A stretch of 64,000 nucleotides of DNA from assembly GCA_022457155.1 (NCBI GenBank), contig JAJGOT010000057.1:162501-226500 (forward strand). The letters run 5' to 3'. The notes beneath the pieces are model-generated. The model saw nothing but the letters and a program-made list of their open reading frames with translations, made no database searches and had not been told where the DNA came from. This document shows, piece by piece, positions 12,128 through 22,934 of this stretch (its first letter is position 1; the number at the start of each line of letters is the position of its first letter). The stretch is from Cladopsammia gracilis. Taxonomy: Eukaryota; Cnidaria; Anthozoa; Scleractinia; Dendrophylliidae. A program made the position numbers and the translations under genes.

Positions 12128-12370
12128 CGCTGAATAGCAAACACCAATGACACATTGATACAGGGTTAGACTCGACCTGATGTAAAATATTCACAAATAC
12201 CGGCAGAAGGTGCGTGAAATTTGAAAATTAAACAATAAACAGAGCTCTGAACAGGTCATCCTCTCGCCTGAATTTGTGAATTTATCACTTCAGATTGAGG
12301 CTAACCCTGTAAAAATGCGTCTTCAGTGCTTTAGTTCAGCGACCATAGCGAATTCGAAACTGGACTATTC
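12128..12370. mobile_element. Foldback MITE, copy 2
   Basis: Diverged second copy of the 313-587 element, sharing the whole middle (GACACATTGATACAGGGTTA, GGCAGAAGGTGCGTGAAATT) and the right terminus AAACTGGACTATTC. The left arm is shortened. Confidence 0.85.
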
Positions 12371-12739
12371 CCCAACCGTTAATTTGCAGATCCTAAAGCA
12401 ACTTGCACTCTCAAAATCATTCGATGTGGATATGTTAAGTTTTCGAAGTCTGCGGATGACCGCCGCTTCACATTTGTCGCGAGTCGGCTTTTCACTTGGG
12501 ATTTGTTTTGATTAGCAATGCTCAGCAAGAGCGGACAAATTTCACACTCTGCCGCCCCTCCCCCGTATCGTTTATTTGTAATCTTCTAAAATTTAGAAGA
12601 CACTTGACCAGACCAGACCATTTTGATGTTTTTCATTCCCTGTGTTGTTGTCCTCCAGGCCACGCTATCAAGTTGAATTTTAGTATATCAAAGTAGCCTC
12701 ATCGACTTACGCGCGTGCAGGTAGCTACGCCCCTGGTAA
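12371..12739. repeat. Dispersed repeat related to 35821-36172
   Basis: Shares CGCTTCACATTTGTCGCGA, GCGGACAAATTTCACAC and GCCCCTCCCCCGT with the element at 35.8-36.2 kb, in the opposite orientation. No gene seen. Confidence 0.5.
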
Positions 12740-12782
12740 TTGCATCGCAGGACGAGACGTGATAAGACGCACGAGGTGCTGA

Positions 12783-12790
12783 TATAAAAA
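12783..12790 (+). promoter_or_regulatory. TATA box of unit A
   Basis: TATAAAAA lies about 70 bases upstream of the unit A ATG, inside a block (GATATAAAAATCTGTTTCG) that is conserved almost base for base at 15228-15246 upstream of unit B. Conservation of this block in both copies, with more variable sequence upstream, fits a core promoter. The start site was not located. Confidence 0.5.
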
Positions 12791-13239
12791 TCTGTTTCGT
12801 GCGTGCGCGCATTTAGTTTTCTTGTGAATGCGTATATGACTGTGTACGAGCATCATGGAAAGAATAAGAGAAATTTTTCTAACACTGGCCCTTGTATTTT
12901 GGATTGTCTACCCTTCAAGCGCGTTGACCGCAAATCACAAAGAAGCGGACAAAGCAAAGGCCATCGTCAACTCGCTGTCGAAAAAATTGCACGGCAACTT
13001 GCTGTCGCTTGAAGATACTTACGACAAAACCAAAGAAACCAGCAAGAGCATCAAGGACCTGGCTATTGTGAAGAAAATACAGGATCTACTGAGCCAGCTT
13101 TAACAATGGGCATGTCTCCGATACAATGTGTGAAGACGGGTACATTATGCTGGACTTTCCCTACAAACAGAGTATTTTGATAGAGACTCAAGGGTCTGCG
13201 CTACCAGTCCATTACACAATCACCGTGCAAGATAAAAGT

Positions 13240-14880
13240 TTCATTTATTTACCTCCACACTCCGTGATGTTCCTAGCACATCTCATATGCGTGAGAAAGA
13301 TGCCATGTTCATCATGTCACAAGTGTGGGACAACGATAAAATTCTGAGTCCCCGACAGGAATTGAATCCATGATGAACATATATGAGCTATATAGGTATG
13401 TGCCGCTGTGAAGGGTATGGTTTTCAGGCAGTTTAGTCTGGGATAGGGTATAGTAATCAAAGATTTTTGGTCTAGAATAGGGTATCATTTTCCGCGAAAC
13501 TGATCAGTTGCGTGAAGAATTTAGCCATAGACAAGGTTTACTGGCAAATGGCATTTAAAAATCGGTACGGCGGGCAGTATGGCATTTTTACTGACCCCTG
13601 TTAACTAATAACTAATAGTGAACGAGTTTCTGGAAAATAGCGAGTCTGGAATAGGTCTAGGATAGGGTAGGGTTTTCCGGTTTTTAGTCTAGAATAGGGT
13701 TGCAAAATGCAGCTAAAATGGTCTAGTATAGGTTAAGGGTCTCAGAGTCCCAGCGGCACACCCCCACCAAATAATTTGCAGAGTACCCCCCGGACGTTAA
13801 CCGGTCGGATGCTCTATACACTGAGCTACTGGAGACTCGTGCGGGCAAGTTACGCCATATACTAGATTCATGTATGACCTACGTCCTGTGTACGGCTAAG
13901 ATTAGCAATGACGAAAGCGTCATATCAGAATGAGAAAGATGATATGTTTATCATGTTACAAGCGTGACTTATGTTTTGGATCTGGATAACCGAACGAGAT
14001 GTTATCAAATGCACTGTCTCTATTACAGTGTATATTGTAGGTCCATTGTGTCTTGGTACCTTTTCATATCAGTCAACATTTGAACTTCAGTCAGAAAACA
14101 ACGGTTGAGGTAAATTTCGCACGAGTTTTAAGTTCTCTCAAAAAGTGTTAGTCTGAACCAGTATTCTAAGCGAGGAAAAACAACAGTTTAGTAGATTGTA
14201 TTTTTGTGAATAAGAACTTGTCAAAACTGGCGAAACAATGATTCTCAGACTGGTGTTTTCCGGTGTTTTCGGATGAAAAACCAGTTGCTCGGGATATCGA
14301 CCAGAAGGATTCGTTGTTTTGAGTATAGAAAGGAACAAAGGTTTAGGTTTTTTTTTTTTACAAATCTACCTACAATCTCGGACGGAATAAAAAGAAAAAT
14401 AACACACACCCCCTTCCCCCGATTCAAAGATGGATTCGCGCGAAAACCAAAACGCGCCATTTGCGGGCCATTTTCCCATCACTGAACTGGGGGGGGGGGG
14501 GGGGTATTCATCTTTCGTTTCAAATGTCCAAGATTGTAGGTAGCTATGAATGCGCTGACCGCATTCATAGGACGATTAAAGTTAATCTGTAATGGGTTTA
14601 GTCTATTTGATTTGCCTCGATGTCCTCCTATCGAATTGTAAAAAGCATGTTACTGTTTTTTCGTCCCGCTTTCCCATCCCCTCTGGCACTCTCGCTCAAT
14701 ATTTGTTTCGGGATAAATGCCCCTGTCCCGTTAACCATTCCCCCCCCCCCCCCCCCCCCTCCCTCTTCCCTCTTCCGTATTACCTCTTCCGTCTTCCCTC
14801 TTCTGAGACGTGGTTAGGCTTGTCCTTTTAGTTAATCCTTTATATTAATAAGTTAACAGATAACTAATATCGAGTTAATG
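13240..14880. repeat. Unit A intron: split tRNA-derived SINE and GGGTA-rich repeat
   Basis: On the minus strand TAGCTCAGTGTATAGAGCAT with CCGACCGGTTAACG (13800-13840) is the head of the SINE. Its B-box side and tail (TTGTCCCACACTTGTGACAT) lie 450 bases away at 13310-13380. The material between has repeated TCTAGAATAGGGTA motifs and resembles an insertion at the anticodon arm. Poly-G and poly-C tracts occur near 14492 and 14742. Homologous sequence lies in the unit B intron. Confidence 0.55.
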
Positions 14881-15229
14881 TCATCATTTTCGGTAAACCA
14901 CAAAGCCTTGGTTGATGAAAAGAAAGCATCTTTAGATGGAGAAGATCTCCGAGTATTCTATCACGCCGACGAAAAAAGCTTACCCGTTGAACTTGACCGC
15001 CTTGTTGACAATTTGTACACCACTAGCACAACAGTTCAGTTTAGGACCCAGAAAATGATACCTGCCAATACACTTGATGCCAAATCGTACGCTCTCGGTT
15101 TCGGTGGGAAGTCTTTTCGTAGAGTCAAAACTGACAAGAAGAAAGTTTTCGATTGCTTTCGATTCAACCGCTCTAAACCGGATTCTGGTAATTGGATAGT
15201 AGGATGTACGCAGAAGCACGAGGTGCCGA

Positions 15230-15237
15230 TATAAAAA
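15230..15237 (+). promoter_or_regulatory. TATA box of unit B
   Basis: TATAAAAA about 75 bases upstream of the unit B ATG, in the same conserved context as unit A. It sits immediately after the truncated exon 2 of unit A, so the duplication junction places the unit B promoter directly downstream of unit A coding sequence. Confidence 0.5.
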
Positions 15238-15687
15238 TCTGTTTCGTGCGTGCTCGCGTTTAGTTTCCCCCACGTTCGTGTGTGTGTGCATGACTGTGTT
15301 CCAGCATCATGGAAAGAATAAGAGAAATTATTCTAACACTGGACCTTGTATTGTGGATTGTCTACCCTTTATGCGCGTTGCCTGCAAATCACAAAGAAGC
15401 GGACAAAGCAAAGGCCATCGTCAACTCGCTGTCGAAAAAATTGCACGGCAACTTGCTGTCGCTTGAAGATACTTACGATAAAACCAAAGAAAACATCAGC
15501 AAGACCATCAAGGACCTGGCTATTGTGAAGAAAGTGCAGGATCTACTGAGCCAGCTTAACAATGGGCATGTCTCCGATACAATGTGTGAAGATGGGTACA
15601 TTATACTGGACTTTCCCTACAAACAGAGTATTCTGATAGAGACTCAAGGGTCTGCGCTACCAGTCCACTACACAATCACCGTGCAAG

Positions 15688-17303
15688 GTAAAAGTTTCAT
15701 TTATTTACCTCCACACTCCGCGATGTTCCTAGAACATCTCACATGCGTGAGAAAGATGCCATGTTAATCATGTCCCCGACAGGAATTGAATCTATGATGA
15801 ACCGTTAACCCTCGTTAACCCTATATGGGTACTCCCATATATGAGCTATATTGGTATGTGCTGCTGTGATAGGTATGGTTTTCAGGCAGTTTAGTCTGGG
15901 ATAGGGTATAGTTATCAGAGATTTTTGGTCTAGAATAGGGTATCCTTTTCCGCGAAACTGATCGGTTGCGTGAAGAATTTAGTCTAGACACGGTTTTACG
16001 GCAAATGGCACTTAAAAATCGGTACGGCGGGCAGTATGGCATTTTTACTGACCTCTGTTAACTAATAACTAATAGTGAACGAGTTTCTGGAAAATAGCAA
16101 GTCTGGAATAGGTCTAGGATAGGATAGGGGTTTTCGGTGTTTAGTATAGAATAGGGTTGCAAAATGCAGCTAAAATGGTCTGGTATAGGTACACCCCCAC
16201 CAAAAAATTTGCAGAGTACCCCCCACCCTGGCGTAAACCGGTCGGATGCTCTACACTGAGCTACGTGAGACTCGTGCCGGCAAGTTACGCCATATACTTG
16301 ATTCATGTATGACCTAAGTCATGTGTACGGCTAAGATTAGCAATGACGAAAGCGTCATGTGAGAATGAGAAAGATGATCTGTTTATCATGTCACGAGCTA
16401 TTTTGATAACCGAACGAGATGTTATCAAATGCACTGTCTATTTACAGTGTATATTTTAGGTCTAGTGTGTTTTGGCACCTTTTCATATCAGTCATTTGAA
16501 CTTCGGTCAGAAAACAATAGTTGAGGTACATTTCGCAGGAAAGAGGGGATGGGAAAGGAACAAAGGTTTACGTTTTTTTACAAATCCACCTATGAATACG
16601 CTGACTGCATTCATAAGAAAGACGATTAAAGTTAATCTGTAATGAGATTAGTCTATTTGATTTGCCTCGATGTCCTCCTATTGTAAAAAGCACGCCTACT
16701 GTTTTTTCGTCCCGCTTTCCCATCCCCTCAGGAAAGAGAGGATGGGAAAAGAACAAAGGTTTACGTTTTTTTACAAATCCACCTATGAATACGCTGACCG
16801 CATTCATGAGAAAGACGATTAAAGTTAAAGGGGCAGTATCACGAGGTTCCACGCGCGGCACTGTTCACTATTCTTGCACCGGAAGTTTGGACATATCACT
16901 GTTAAATGTGATTTTTTATCTCTTGCGGCTATCAAAACGGATTTTTTTATTCAACAAATACCTCTACTTCTCGACGGCCTTTTTGAATTTGCCGAATCAA
17001 ACTTGAAAACGTCGGCCCAGTTTTCAAGTTTCGCCCTCATGATACTGCCCCCTTAATCTGTAATGGGATTAGTCTATTTGATTTGCCTCGATGTCCTATT
17101 GTAAAAAGCACGCCTACTGTTTTTTCGTCCCGCTTTCCCATCCCCTCAGACACTCTCGCTCTATATTTGTTTCGGAAATGTCCCTGTCCCGTTAACCTTC
17201 CCCCTCCCCTCTTTTGAGACGTGGTTGGGCTTGTCCTTTTAGTTATTCCTTTATATCAATTACTCAACAGAAAAGTAATCTCAGTTTATGTCATCATTTT
17301 CAG
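15688..17303. repeat. Unit B intron: SINE head, internal duplication, TTAA element
   Basis: Carries the same GGGTA-rich repeat (15890-16190) and SINE head (minus strand, about 16225-16275) as unit A. A block of about 190 bases (GGATGGGAAA...CCTATGAATACGCTGAC) is duplicated at 16540-16735 and 16736-16830. The TTAA element at 16829-17052 is inserted into the second block. Confidence 0.6.
16829..17052. mobile_element. TTAA-flanked MITE with a paralogous empty site
   Basis: Termini AGGGGCAGTATCACGAG and CTCATGATACTGCCCCC form an inverted repeat, flanked on both sides by TTAA (16825-16828 and 17053-17056). The uninterrupted target AAAGTTAATCTGTAATG exists at 16628-16645 and near 14578, proving insertion. 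TTAA duplication is the piggyBac-superfamily signature. No open frame. Confidence 0.85.
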
Positions 17304-18747
17304 TAAACCACAAAGCCTTGGTTGATGAAAAGAAAGCATCTTTAAATGGAGAAGATCTCCGAGTGTTCTATCACGCCGACGAAAAAAGCTTACCCGTTGA
17401 AATTGACCGCCTTGTTGACAATTTGTACACCACAAGCACAACAGTTCAGTTTAGGACCCAGAAAATGATACCAGCCAATACACTTGATGCCAAATCGTAC
17501 GCTCTCGTTTTTGGTGGGAAGTCTCGTCGTAGAGTCAAAACTGACAAGAAGAAAGTTTTCGCTTTCTTTGAAGATTTTTCCAGTTCAACCCTTGAGGATT
17601 GGAGACGCGTCTGGGGAGAATGGACTGTGAAGAATGGAAGTTTATTTGGAAAAACTGGAGCATCCCTTTATGGTTGGGGTGAAGTAGGTTTATACCTCAA
17701 ACAAGGAAAAAGATGGGACGATATTGAAATAGAACTTGATCTCATGGAGACAGGCGCCAACGTCGTTTACCCTGGTCCTTTGTTTCGAGTTCAGGACTCC
17801 AGATTGCAACACACAACAGCCTGGTGGTTTGAGTATTACACAGATCACAAAGACTGTACCATGAGACCCTATGCCAACAACAAAGACGGTAGTTGGGTGT
17901 ACAAATGTCAACTCCCAGAAAGTTTTGTTAAAAATAAGTGGTTTCACTTCAAGTATCGATTGCTAGGGAACAAAATAACCCAGTGGGCTAATGGTGTTTC
18001 AATACAAAATGTCGCAGTAGATAGCGCATGGATGATCCCCAGGGGCACCAAAGCATTAGGCTGTCACAGCACCTACAGTGGGAGTCCTACCGGATGCAGG
18101 TCCTATTATGACAACATAAAGGTCCGATTCCTTGTAGAGGCCAACCCCAAAGTTATCCCTGGGAAGATCTGTCACCTCGCACACTACAAGCACCTGACCC
18201 TTGGAGAAAAACATAGACCTGCTGACTCCTGCAAGCAGATTCACCATGCAAACCTCGTTGGGAAAACAAAATCAACGTGAATGATGGCGTCTATTGGATC
18301 AAGACAGCAAAGACAGGCAACAAAAGTAGTCCCACCTTCTGCGACATGGGCAATGGTGGATGGACTCTGGTTGGAAAAATCAGCGGCCGGGTGGGAAATA
18401 TCTACACTTCATGGCTCGTGAGAAACGTCAACACTGACCTTCTGAAGTCACCCAATATGAAATCAGGCAACGCGGAGTTTGCCTGCCTGGATGCCCGCCA
18501 TCTTGCTGTCAGGCATTCGTCTGAAGTAATGTTCTCCAGTAGCGAAAATCCTTCAGGAGTCGGAAGCAAGTGGGTTCGATGGAAGATGCCATCGGGCAGA
18601 GAGTACAGTACTTGGTGGAATCATGGCGTCGGTCAGGCAAGAGTGGGAGCAGCTGGAGCAAGTCAAGTAACTGTAACTGCATGGAATGGGAAAACTAAGG
18701 TAGGAGAGAAATAACCAGCAAAGAATGAGTAGGTAACGCTTTGGTAT

Positions 18748-18890
18748 ATGTATATGTTGTGGTTCAATTTTATCCTTGGTTCAAATTTTATTTTCCTTTG
18801 TTTAAAACTCATTATCATACATTACCATAGCCAAAAACAAAGGAAAATAAAATTTGAACGAAGGATAAAATTGAACCACAACATATACAT
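18748..18890. mobile_element. Foldback MITE in unit B intron 2
   Basis: ATGTATATGTTGTGGTTCAA at the left and its complement ending ACAACATATACAT at the right, with arms of nearly 60 bases around a short loop. Confidence 0.9.
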
Positions 18891-19623
18891 ATTCTTATCT
18901 GGGCTTGTTCTTAAACCAGTGTTATCTATGGTAAACCGTCCGAACGAAGAGGCCATTAAACTATTTCATTTCGTTTGCCATTTGACCTTTCCTTTATTCA
19001 TGCACGTCTCTATCAAATGCGCCATGTCCGATTTGTCAACGACTGACTCGACTCTCTTGTCTGGTTCCAGAAGAAGTGATGACATTTGTATTGCGTTCTA
19101 TAGACGTTTTCGATGCCTGGTAAAACGGAACAACGATAGCTTTAGATTCACTACGGTCTTTCGCTTCGCTGGATTTGCTAGATTTTCACACCAACAGGTA
19201 GTTTGCAAAAACAGGCTTGTTTTGTTGTTGTTGTTGTTGTTGCCGTTGTTGTATGTATGTTTATTTTTATGTCTTCTATTGACTTTTTTCCGTTCTTAGG
19301 TTTGTTACCAGAACAAGTACGGGATAATGCCATTGCTACAGCACGGTGGCTCGTAGCCTTATGCCTCGTTTAACAGTCAAGGGAATACGGCGGTGAACGA
19401 CTACTGCATGGCAGTTGGCGTGATGCTCGCAGGCTCCAAGGCAAAAGGATGGAGTCAGAATGCTAACGGATATGACAGTCCTAATAGCGATTCTGATTGG
19501 CCCAATGCACAATATAATCACCAGGCTCCTCACGTGCTCGTCTGGCTCAAGTGAAAGACATGGGTCGGTGTTCATGTAATGAAGGCAAGGAATTACAACT
19601 TGTCTTTCTTTCATTTTTATTTT

Positions 19624-19972
19624 AAACACGAAGTTCCGGTATAAAAGGAGCCTGGCCTGGCCATACTCGCCTTCAGTTGTCAGTCAACCACTGAAGCATT
19701 ACCAACTGACAAAAAAACATGCGTCATTACTGAGACCATTGCTAACAAAATTTTGAAAAACTTTGTGAAAGTTATATCAGAAGTCTTTATGAACTTCTAT
19801 TTCTTTCTTTAGGTAAAATCTTGGTTTAATTAGATTTTTGAAGCAAATTATATTTAAAGGACGCGCAAGTTAACCACGTTTTGTGACTAAAAGACGCCTT
19901 AATTTGCATTTCACACCCAAAAGGTGTGAAATGGGGGAGGAGCTAAACCTTTTATACCGGAAATTCGTGTTT
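19624..19972. mobile_element. Foldback-type element with TATAAAAGG in its terminal repeat
   Basis: AAACACGAAGTTCCGGTATA at the left and TATACCGGAAATTCGTGTTT at the right are inverted repeats of about 28 bases. The interior is unique in the window and has no long open frame. Confidence 0.75.
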
Positions 19973-20336
19973 AAGCTCGTGAATACGCGAAGCGTTGAAC
20001 AAGTTTTAGCAGACGGGGACAAATATGAAAACTTTCACTTCATCCTCCCATCTATCGGCATTACACTTTTCTTGGTTATTCCTCTGACCATTGCATATGG
20101 GCATATATTTTGGCCATTCCAAACGCGACAGGTAGTGGTCACTTGTCTTACAGAGGGAGGGGATTGTGGGGAGTTGGACGCAGAGGGTGGGGGACACGTC
20201 AGTGGACGCAAAACGCGTAGGAGAGGGGAGGATCCGAAGGTTGTTTCATATTCACGAGTTGGCTCGTAGTAGGCTGCGGGCAATCTCTCGGGCTCGGGTT
20301 TGGGGGAGGGGGGGGAGGGGGGTGGGGGAGGGAACC
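19973..20336. repeat. Dispersed G-rich repeat (three copies in the window)
   Basis: CTCGTGAATACGCGAAGCGTT, GGGGAGTTGGACGCAGAG and AACGCGTAGGAGAGG recur at about 24905-25115 and 53860-54150. It starts directly at the right end of the preceding foldback element. Confidence 0.6.
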
Positions 20337-20370
20337 CCGAACCCGAACCCGAACCCGAACCCTAACCCGA
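20337..20370. repeat. Short (CCCGAA)n array
   Basis: About five GAACCC units followed by one CCCTAA unit. The minus strand reads TTCGGG with one telomere-type TTAGGG. Too short and internal to be a telomere. Confidence 0.8.
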
Positions 20371-21031
20371 GAGCTTGCTCGCAGGCTAGGCTCGTAGGAG
20401 CTTTTGATTTTCTTACATTTTTGTTTTTGTTTGTTAAAGCTTAAGTTAGCATCTTGAGATTTGCTTTGTGTTCCCGTCTCCTAATGCACCACTAAAGATG
20501 AGAGGATTATAACACCAATAAGTAGTACACCAGATTGTTTTTTTTTTATTTTATTTTATTAACTTATTAAAATAAGGTGACCAACGTCTGTTTTATACAA
20601 TGACAGAAGGGCCGTTGTCACAACAGTAAAAAGATGAATTAGGATTAATTGAATACTTGCGTGATTGGGAGAACCCAAAAACGTCTTCGAAAATGTTCTT
20701 GGATTTCCCTTTGAACTGAACGCCAATGAGGTTTTGCTGAAACAGGTTAAAAACACTTGTCTCTTTCTTGATGTGAGAGCCCCACTGTTTTGCTTTACTA
20801 GTGTGTTAAGTAAGGTAACATAATTACGTTTTAAATTTCACCTGAACGTTTTAGAAAATAGTTCGAGCAAAGATTCTTGAAGTAAATGCGAGCAAATATT
20901 AAATGCCAAAATATCTTTAAAATAAAGAGGCTTATCCTTTGATTGCAGTTAAAGATGATTTTTACTTAGCTATGCACTGTTAACCTTGTAAGGTACAAAA
21001 TTCATATAAAACATTTACAGCTCTTTCATCT
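20371..21031. other. No gene or clear repeat recognised
   Basis: AT-rich sequence with a poly-T run near 20540; nothing further could be supported. Confidence 0.4.
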
Positions 21032-21433
21032 AAAGGGATGGTTTCACGGTTCGGCGCATGTGCACAGATTAAAATACTTTATTCGCTTGCTTACCAATTT
21101 TATTGGTGAAAAAAACACTCACATTTACTTCAATTAACACATACTATAATTAGTCCAAATAAACGAAGGATGACCAAAATTCACAGAAAATGCCAACGGA
21201 TTACACCGACAAAGTCAACACAGAATAAAACCTTTGACCCGAAGGATTTATTCTACGCTCTGGTGGCTTTCATGGCGCACATTGGTATGTATAATCATCC
21301 ATTCAATCAGCAACATTTTCACGGGCACATTTCCCGCCAGAGTTATCTACTCGCTTCCGATTGGTCTAAACAATGAATTTAAATGAGTTACGTCATAGCT
21401 TGCACATGCGCCTCACCGTGAAACCCTCCCTTT
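21032..21433. mobile_element. TIR element, about 400 bp
   Basis: AAAGGGATGGTTTCACGGTT at the left and AACCGTGAAACC-like sequence ending ACCCTCCCTTT at the right form inverted repeats of about 33 bases, including GCGCATGTGCA / TGCACATGCGC. Nonautonomous. Confidence 0.8.
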
Positions 21434-21832
21434 AACTTTGTCGGATAAAAGCCTACAAGTCAAGATCGCAAGGTAGTATGGGATTTTTATGCATAAATAC
21501 AATAGGGAGCTTTAGCAACACCAACACCAAGGAAAACGTCACTTGAAAAAAGGATTAGTGCTACTTTAAATTACTTTGCAGTTGTTTCAATTTGTTTAGT
21601 TTGTCTAACGTGAATGGATTGTCCAGGAACTTAATTAGTAGAGACGGCTTTCAAGTTAAAATAAAGCCGGAAAGGAAGGAGGCAAACAGCTATAGTACTA
21701 TCGCCCATTTTTCCGTCTTGCCCGAACTGACAACCGGAAACTAGGATGGCTATTTTACAACTATCCATACTACCTTGCAGTATTGGCTTGTAGGCTTTGA
21801 GCTTTCATCCGACAACGTTAATTGAAATACAG
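21434..21832. mobile_element. Foldback element with diverged arms
   Basis: AACTTTGTCGGATAAAAGCC with AAGGTAGTAT (21434-21480) is repeated inverted at 21770-21825. Between the arms lies a copy of a dispersed repeat starting GGGAGCTTTAGCAACACCAA, also seen near 28838 and 29788. Confidence 0.65.
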
Positions 21833-21936
21833 GCTGTATACCCGGGGGGGGGGGGGGGGGAGGGGGGAGTAACTCCCTATAATGGGCTATGCGGGGATGC
21901 TCCGCCCGAAAGGGGTACCTTTTTAGGCAGGAGGAA

Positions 21937-22205
21937 AGGGTAGGGATTTCACGAGTTGAAGTATATGAAAGGATAAGGATTTCACGAAGTATAGGAAAGG
22001 GTAGGGATTTCACGAGTTGGAGTATATGAAAGGATATGGATTTCACGAAGTATAGGAAAGGGTAGGGATTTCACGAGTTGGAGTATATGAAAGGATAAGG
22101 ATTTCACGAAGTATAGGAAAGGGTAGGGATTTCACGAGTTGGAGTATATGAAAGGATAAGGATTTCACGAAGTATAGGAAAGGGTAGGGAAAACACGAGT
22201 TGACG
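21937..22205. repeat. 61-bp tandem repeat, about 4 copies
   Basis: GTATATGAAAGGATAAGGAT recurs at 21961, 22022, 22083 and 22144, a constant 61-base period, each followed by TTCACGAAGTATAGG. Confidence 0.9.
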
Positions 22206-22284
22206 TATAAAAAAGGTTAGGGAAAACTGCCAATTAATTATTATGAAAAGCGCCTTTCAAAGTATATCAAACAGGCGCACTTAA

Positions 22285-22294
22285 TGATAATAAT

Positions 22295-22334
<40 letters not shown>

Positions 22335-22349
22335 GTAATAATAATAATT
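22285..22349. repeat. (AAT)n microsatellite
   Basis: About 20 AAT units with a few interruptions, followed by TTATATAGCGCCATTTACAT and AAAGCGCTTTACAG, a context seen beside (AAT)n runs in many invertebrate repeats. Confidence 0.9.
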
Positions 22350-22934
22350 TAATAACTTATATAGCGCCATTTACATATTCTGATCAAAAGCGCTTTACAG
22401 AAATAATAAAATAAAAATATGCTATATTACATATATACAATCAATGAAACATAAAGAAGAAAAATTTACCAAAAATTATATAAAAAAGGAAATAAATTAA
22501 AAGTAAAATGCTGACCTAAACAAAAACGCCTTAAGTTTGCTTTTAAAGACACTAAGTGTCGTAACAACGCGTAGGTCAGCAGGCTGTTCCATAGAGCCAG
22601 TGCGACAAAAGTAAAAGACCAGCCACCAAGTGTTGGGCGCATTATTTTCTGTGGAACTTCTAATAGAAGGCTATTATTCGAGCGTTATGAGTATGAGCTT
22701 TTTTGCTTAACTTTTATCAAGTCACTAAGATAACTTAAAGGCTATATGAAAGGGGCACCATTTTCAATGAAAGGTATATGAAAGAGGTACCATTTTCAAT
22801 GAATGGTATATGAAAGGGGTACCTTTTCTGTCAGAAACGGTATATGAAAGGGTAAAGGTTTGGACCTTGGGGCGGAGCATCCCCGTAGAAAACTTTGTTG
22901 AGAACCCCCCCCCCCCCCCCCCACCTCCCCCGGG

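Larger units (their letters stand above)
12740..15190 (+). pseudogene. Truncated copy (unit A) of a DUF2341-like/LamG/fibrinogen-like secreted protein gene
   Basis: Exon 1 begins at ATG 12855 with a signal peptide and a Lys/Asp-rich helical segment (HKEADKAKAIVNSLSKK), nearly identical to unit B. Four lesions are visible by comparison with unit B. One extra T near 13100 puts a TAA in frame after LLSQL. The exon 1 donor reads GATAAAAG near 13232 where unit B has GTAAAAG. The exon 2 acceptor near 14892 reads CGG where unit B has CAG. Exon 2 loses homology near 15150 and runs straight into the promoter of unit B. The LamG-like and fibrinogen-like exons are therefore absent. The intron contains the same tRNA-derived repeat and GGGTA-rich repeat as unit B, so the whole unit was duplicated in tandem. 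This copy cannot make the family protein. Confidence 0.85.
15309..19554 (+). pseudogene. Secreted DUF2341-like + LamG-like + fibrinogen-like protein gene (unit B), broken
   Basis: Exon 1 (15309-15687) encodes a signal peptide, a helical segment (KTIKDLAIVKKVQDLLSQL) and the start of a DUF2341-like module. Exon 2 (17304-18699) continues it (GEDLRVFYHADEKSLP), then a LamG/concanavalin-like domain (about 17560-18140, including AWWFEYYTDHKDC), then a fibrinogen-related domain (VNDGVYWIKTA, CDMGNGGWTLVGKI). Exon 3 (19300-19554) encodes CYQNKYGIMPLLQHGGS, a stop, then PYASFNSQGN and finally PHVLVWLK before a TGA. There are two lesions. At about 18260-18280 one base is missing from an A-rich run, so the upstream frame stops at 18280 while homology continues in another frame. 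At 19354-19356 a TAG interrupts exon 3, with clear family sequence after it in the same frame. Exon 1-2 splice sites are intact. The family resembles cnidarian secreted matrix or lectin-like proteins; its function is unknown. The frameshift alone could be an assembly error, but the TAG makes decay more likely. Confidence 0.8.
21842..22934. mobile_element. G/C-capped DNA element with 9-bp target duplication
   Basis: Starts CCGGGGGGG and ends CCCCCCGGGG, flanked on both sides by GCTGTATAC (21833-21841 and 22935-22943). The interior holds a 61-bp tandem repeat, shorter GTATATGAAAGG repeats near 22740-22860 and a nested AAT-microsatellite element. No coding potential. Confidence 0.7.

Noticed and set aside
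15821..16306. Minus-strand open frames in the unit B intron
   Set aside because: Fall in the GGGTA-rich repeat and the SINE head, both also present in the unit A intron.
18748..19299. 183-codon open frame in the unit B intron
   Set aside because: Begins inside a foldback MITE and runs to the exon 3 acceptor; intron sequence with no domain.
19634..19760. Apparent core promoter (TATAAAAGG) followed by an ATG
   Set aside because: The TATA-like sequence is part of the terminal inverted repeat of a foldback element (its complement is at 19948-19972), and the ATG opens a frame of only four codons.
20166..20444. Open frame with an NPNPNPNP tract
   Set aside because: Translation of the short CCCGAA array next to a G-rich repeat.
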